Shown in pieces: positions 44,053 to 44,187 of a stretch of DNA of 44,187 nucleotides. The notes beneath the pieces were generated by a model, which made no database searches, was not told where the DNA came from, and worked only from the letters and a program-made list of their open reading frames with translations. Position numbers and translations under genes: made by a program. How positions within the stretch are numbered: the first letter of the stretch is position 1; each line of letters opens with the position of its first letter. Source of the stretch: Okeania sp. SIO3I5 (lineage in GTDB: Bacteria > Cyanobacteriota > Cyanobacteriia > Cyanobacteriales > Microcoleaceae); NCBI RefSeq assembly GCF_010672085.1, contig NZ_JAAHHT010000058.1, positions 1 through 44,187 on the forward strand, read 5' to 3'.

Positions 44053-44187
44053 CTTACGGGTGTAAAACATAAACTTGCCAACAGCCATTGACCTAATTTT
44101 AAATGGGTGAAAATCCTTTCTAGCGGAGGAAGACATAAGTCTATAGCCTCCCTCGTAGTTAAACCTATAAATCTAGAAAAGCAGAAG
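44053..44187 (+). other. Unidentified transcript start region, possibly a structured RNA or 5' leader
   Basis: The sequence downstream of the promoter has no long reading frame in view but has potential pairing: GGAGG (44125-44129) with CCTCC near 44150, enclosing GAC/GTC, and ACCTAATTTTAAATGGGT around 44090-44107. It could be a noncoding RNA, an mRNA leader or the start of a group II intron (GTGCC near 44050 is close to but not the usual GTGYG). I cannot assign it. Confidence 0.35.

Overview
The window looks like a chromosomal segment of a filamentous (Oscillatoriales-type) cyanobacterium. Evidence: many HIP1 sites (GCGATCGC or a near match), low GC, cyanobacterial SecA, BipA/TypA, a CGLD27/Ycf36-type membrane protein, the yqeK-rsfS-CGLD27-asparaginase order, and intergenic DNA packed with short tandem repeats and small inverted-repeat elements. 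Genus cannot be settled from sequence reading alone; an Okeania/Trichodesmium/Lyngbya-like organism is an inference.

Layout. 0-5.6 kb: a left-truncated minus-strand gene for a Gly-Val-Ala repeat membrane protein, two nuclease-fold proteins (PD-(D/E)XK type and DUF4351 type), a caspase-ATPase fusion, a 122-bp MITE with intact target-site duplication, and a small conserved hypothetical. 6.3-7.8 kb: exbB-exbD proton-channel pair. 8.7-14.4 kb: an 1889-aa hybrid histidine kinase (CBS, PAS, GAF, HisKA, HATPase, two receivers, HPt). 14.5-20.1 kb: M41-like metalloprotease, a 7-bp minisatellite, VanY-type D,D-carboxypeptidase, an XRE regulator with an AT-hook-like tail, CPBP protease and SufE. 20.6-23.7 kb: TypA, a methyltransferase and a XisI remnant. 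23.9-26.5 kb: a CRISPR array with 36 repeats and no cas gene in view, probably transcribed on the minus strand into a terminator at 23.87 kb. 27.2-30.2 kb: HtrA/Deg protease and a Uma2-family protein with a tandemly duplicated 3' end. 30.5-32.8 kb: a toxin-antitoxin graveyard with one intact DUF433/DUF5615 pair, an intact AbrB-type antitoxin and three decayed PIN/VapC pieces. 32.7-33.9 kb: an XRE regulator divergent from a small ORF across a cluster of GTTCAAC operator-like sites. 34-38.8 kb: SecA and a frameshifted TnpB. 38.9-44 kb: diheme cytochrome c, MBL-fold hydrolase, yqeK with two in-frame stops, rsfS, CGLD27 homologue, asparaginase, and at the right edge a near-perfect promoter facing out of the window.

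Housekeeping functions (translation: TypA, RsfS; secretion: SecA; Fe-S assembly: SufE; envelope quality control and cell wall: HtrA, VanY) are interspersed with accessory modules (CRISPR, toxin-antitoxin, caspase-ATPase, nuclease-fold proteins, TnpB). Several coding regions are broken by single lesions, and intergenic DNA carries at least eight families of short inverted-repeat elements, some nested. This suggests a genome with weak purifying selection on accessory and spacer DNA, although some lesions could be sequencing errors. The most promising uncharacterised items are the regulator/operator/small-protein locus near 33.5 kb, the caspase-ATPase fusion, and the CRISPR array with a mosaic tetraloop variant.
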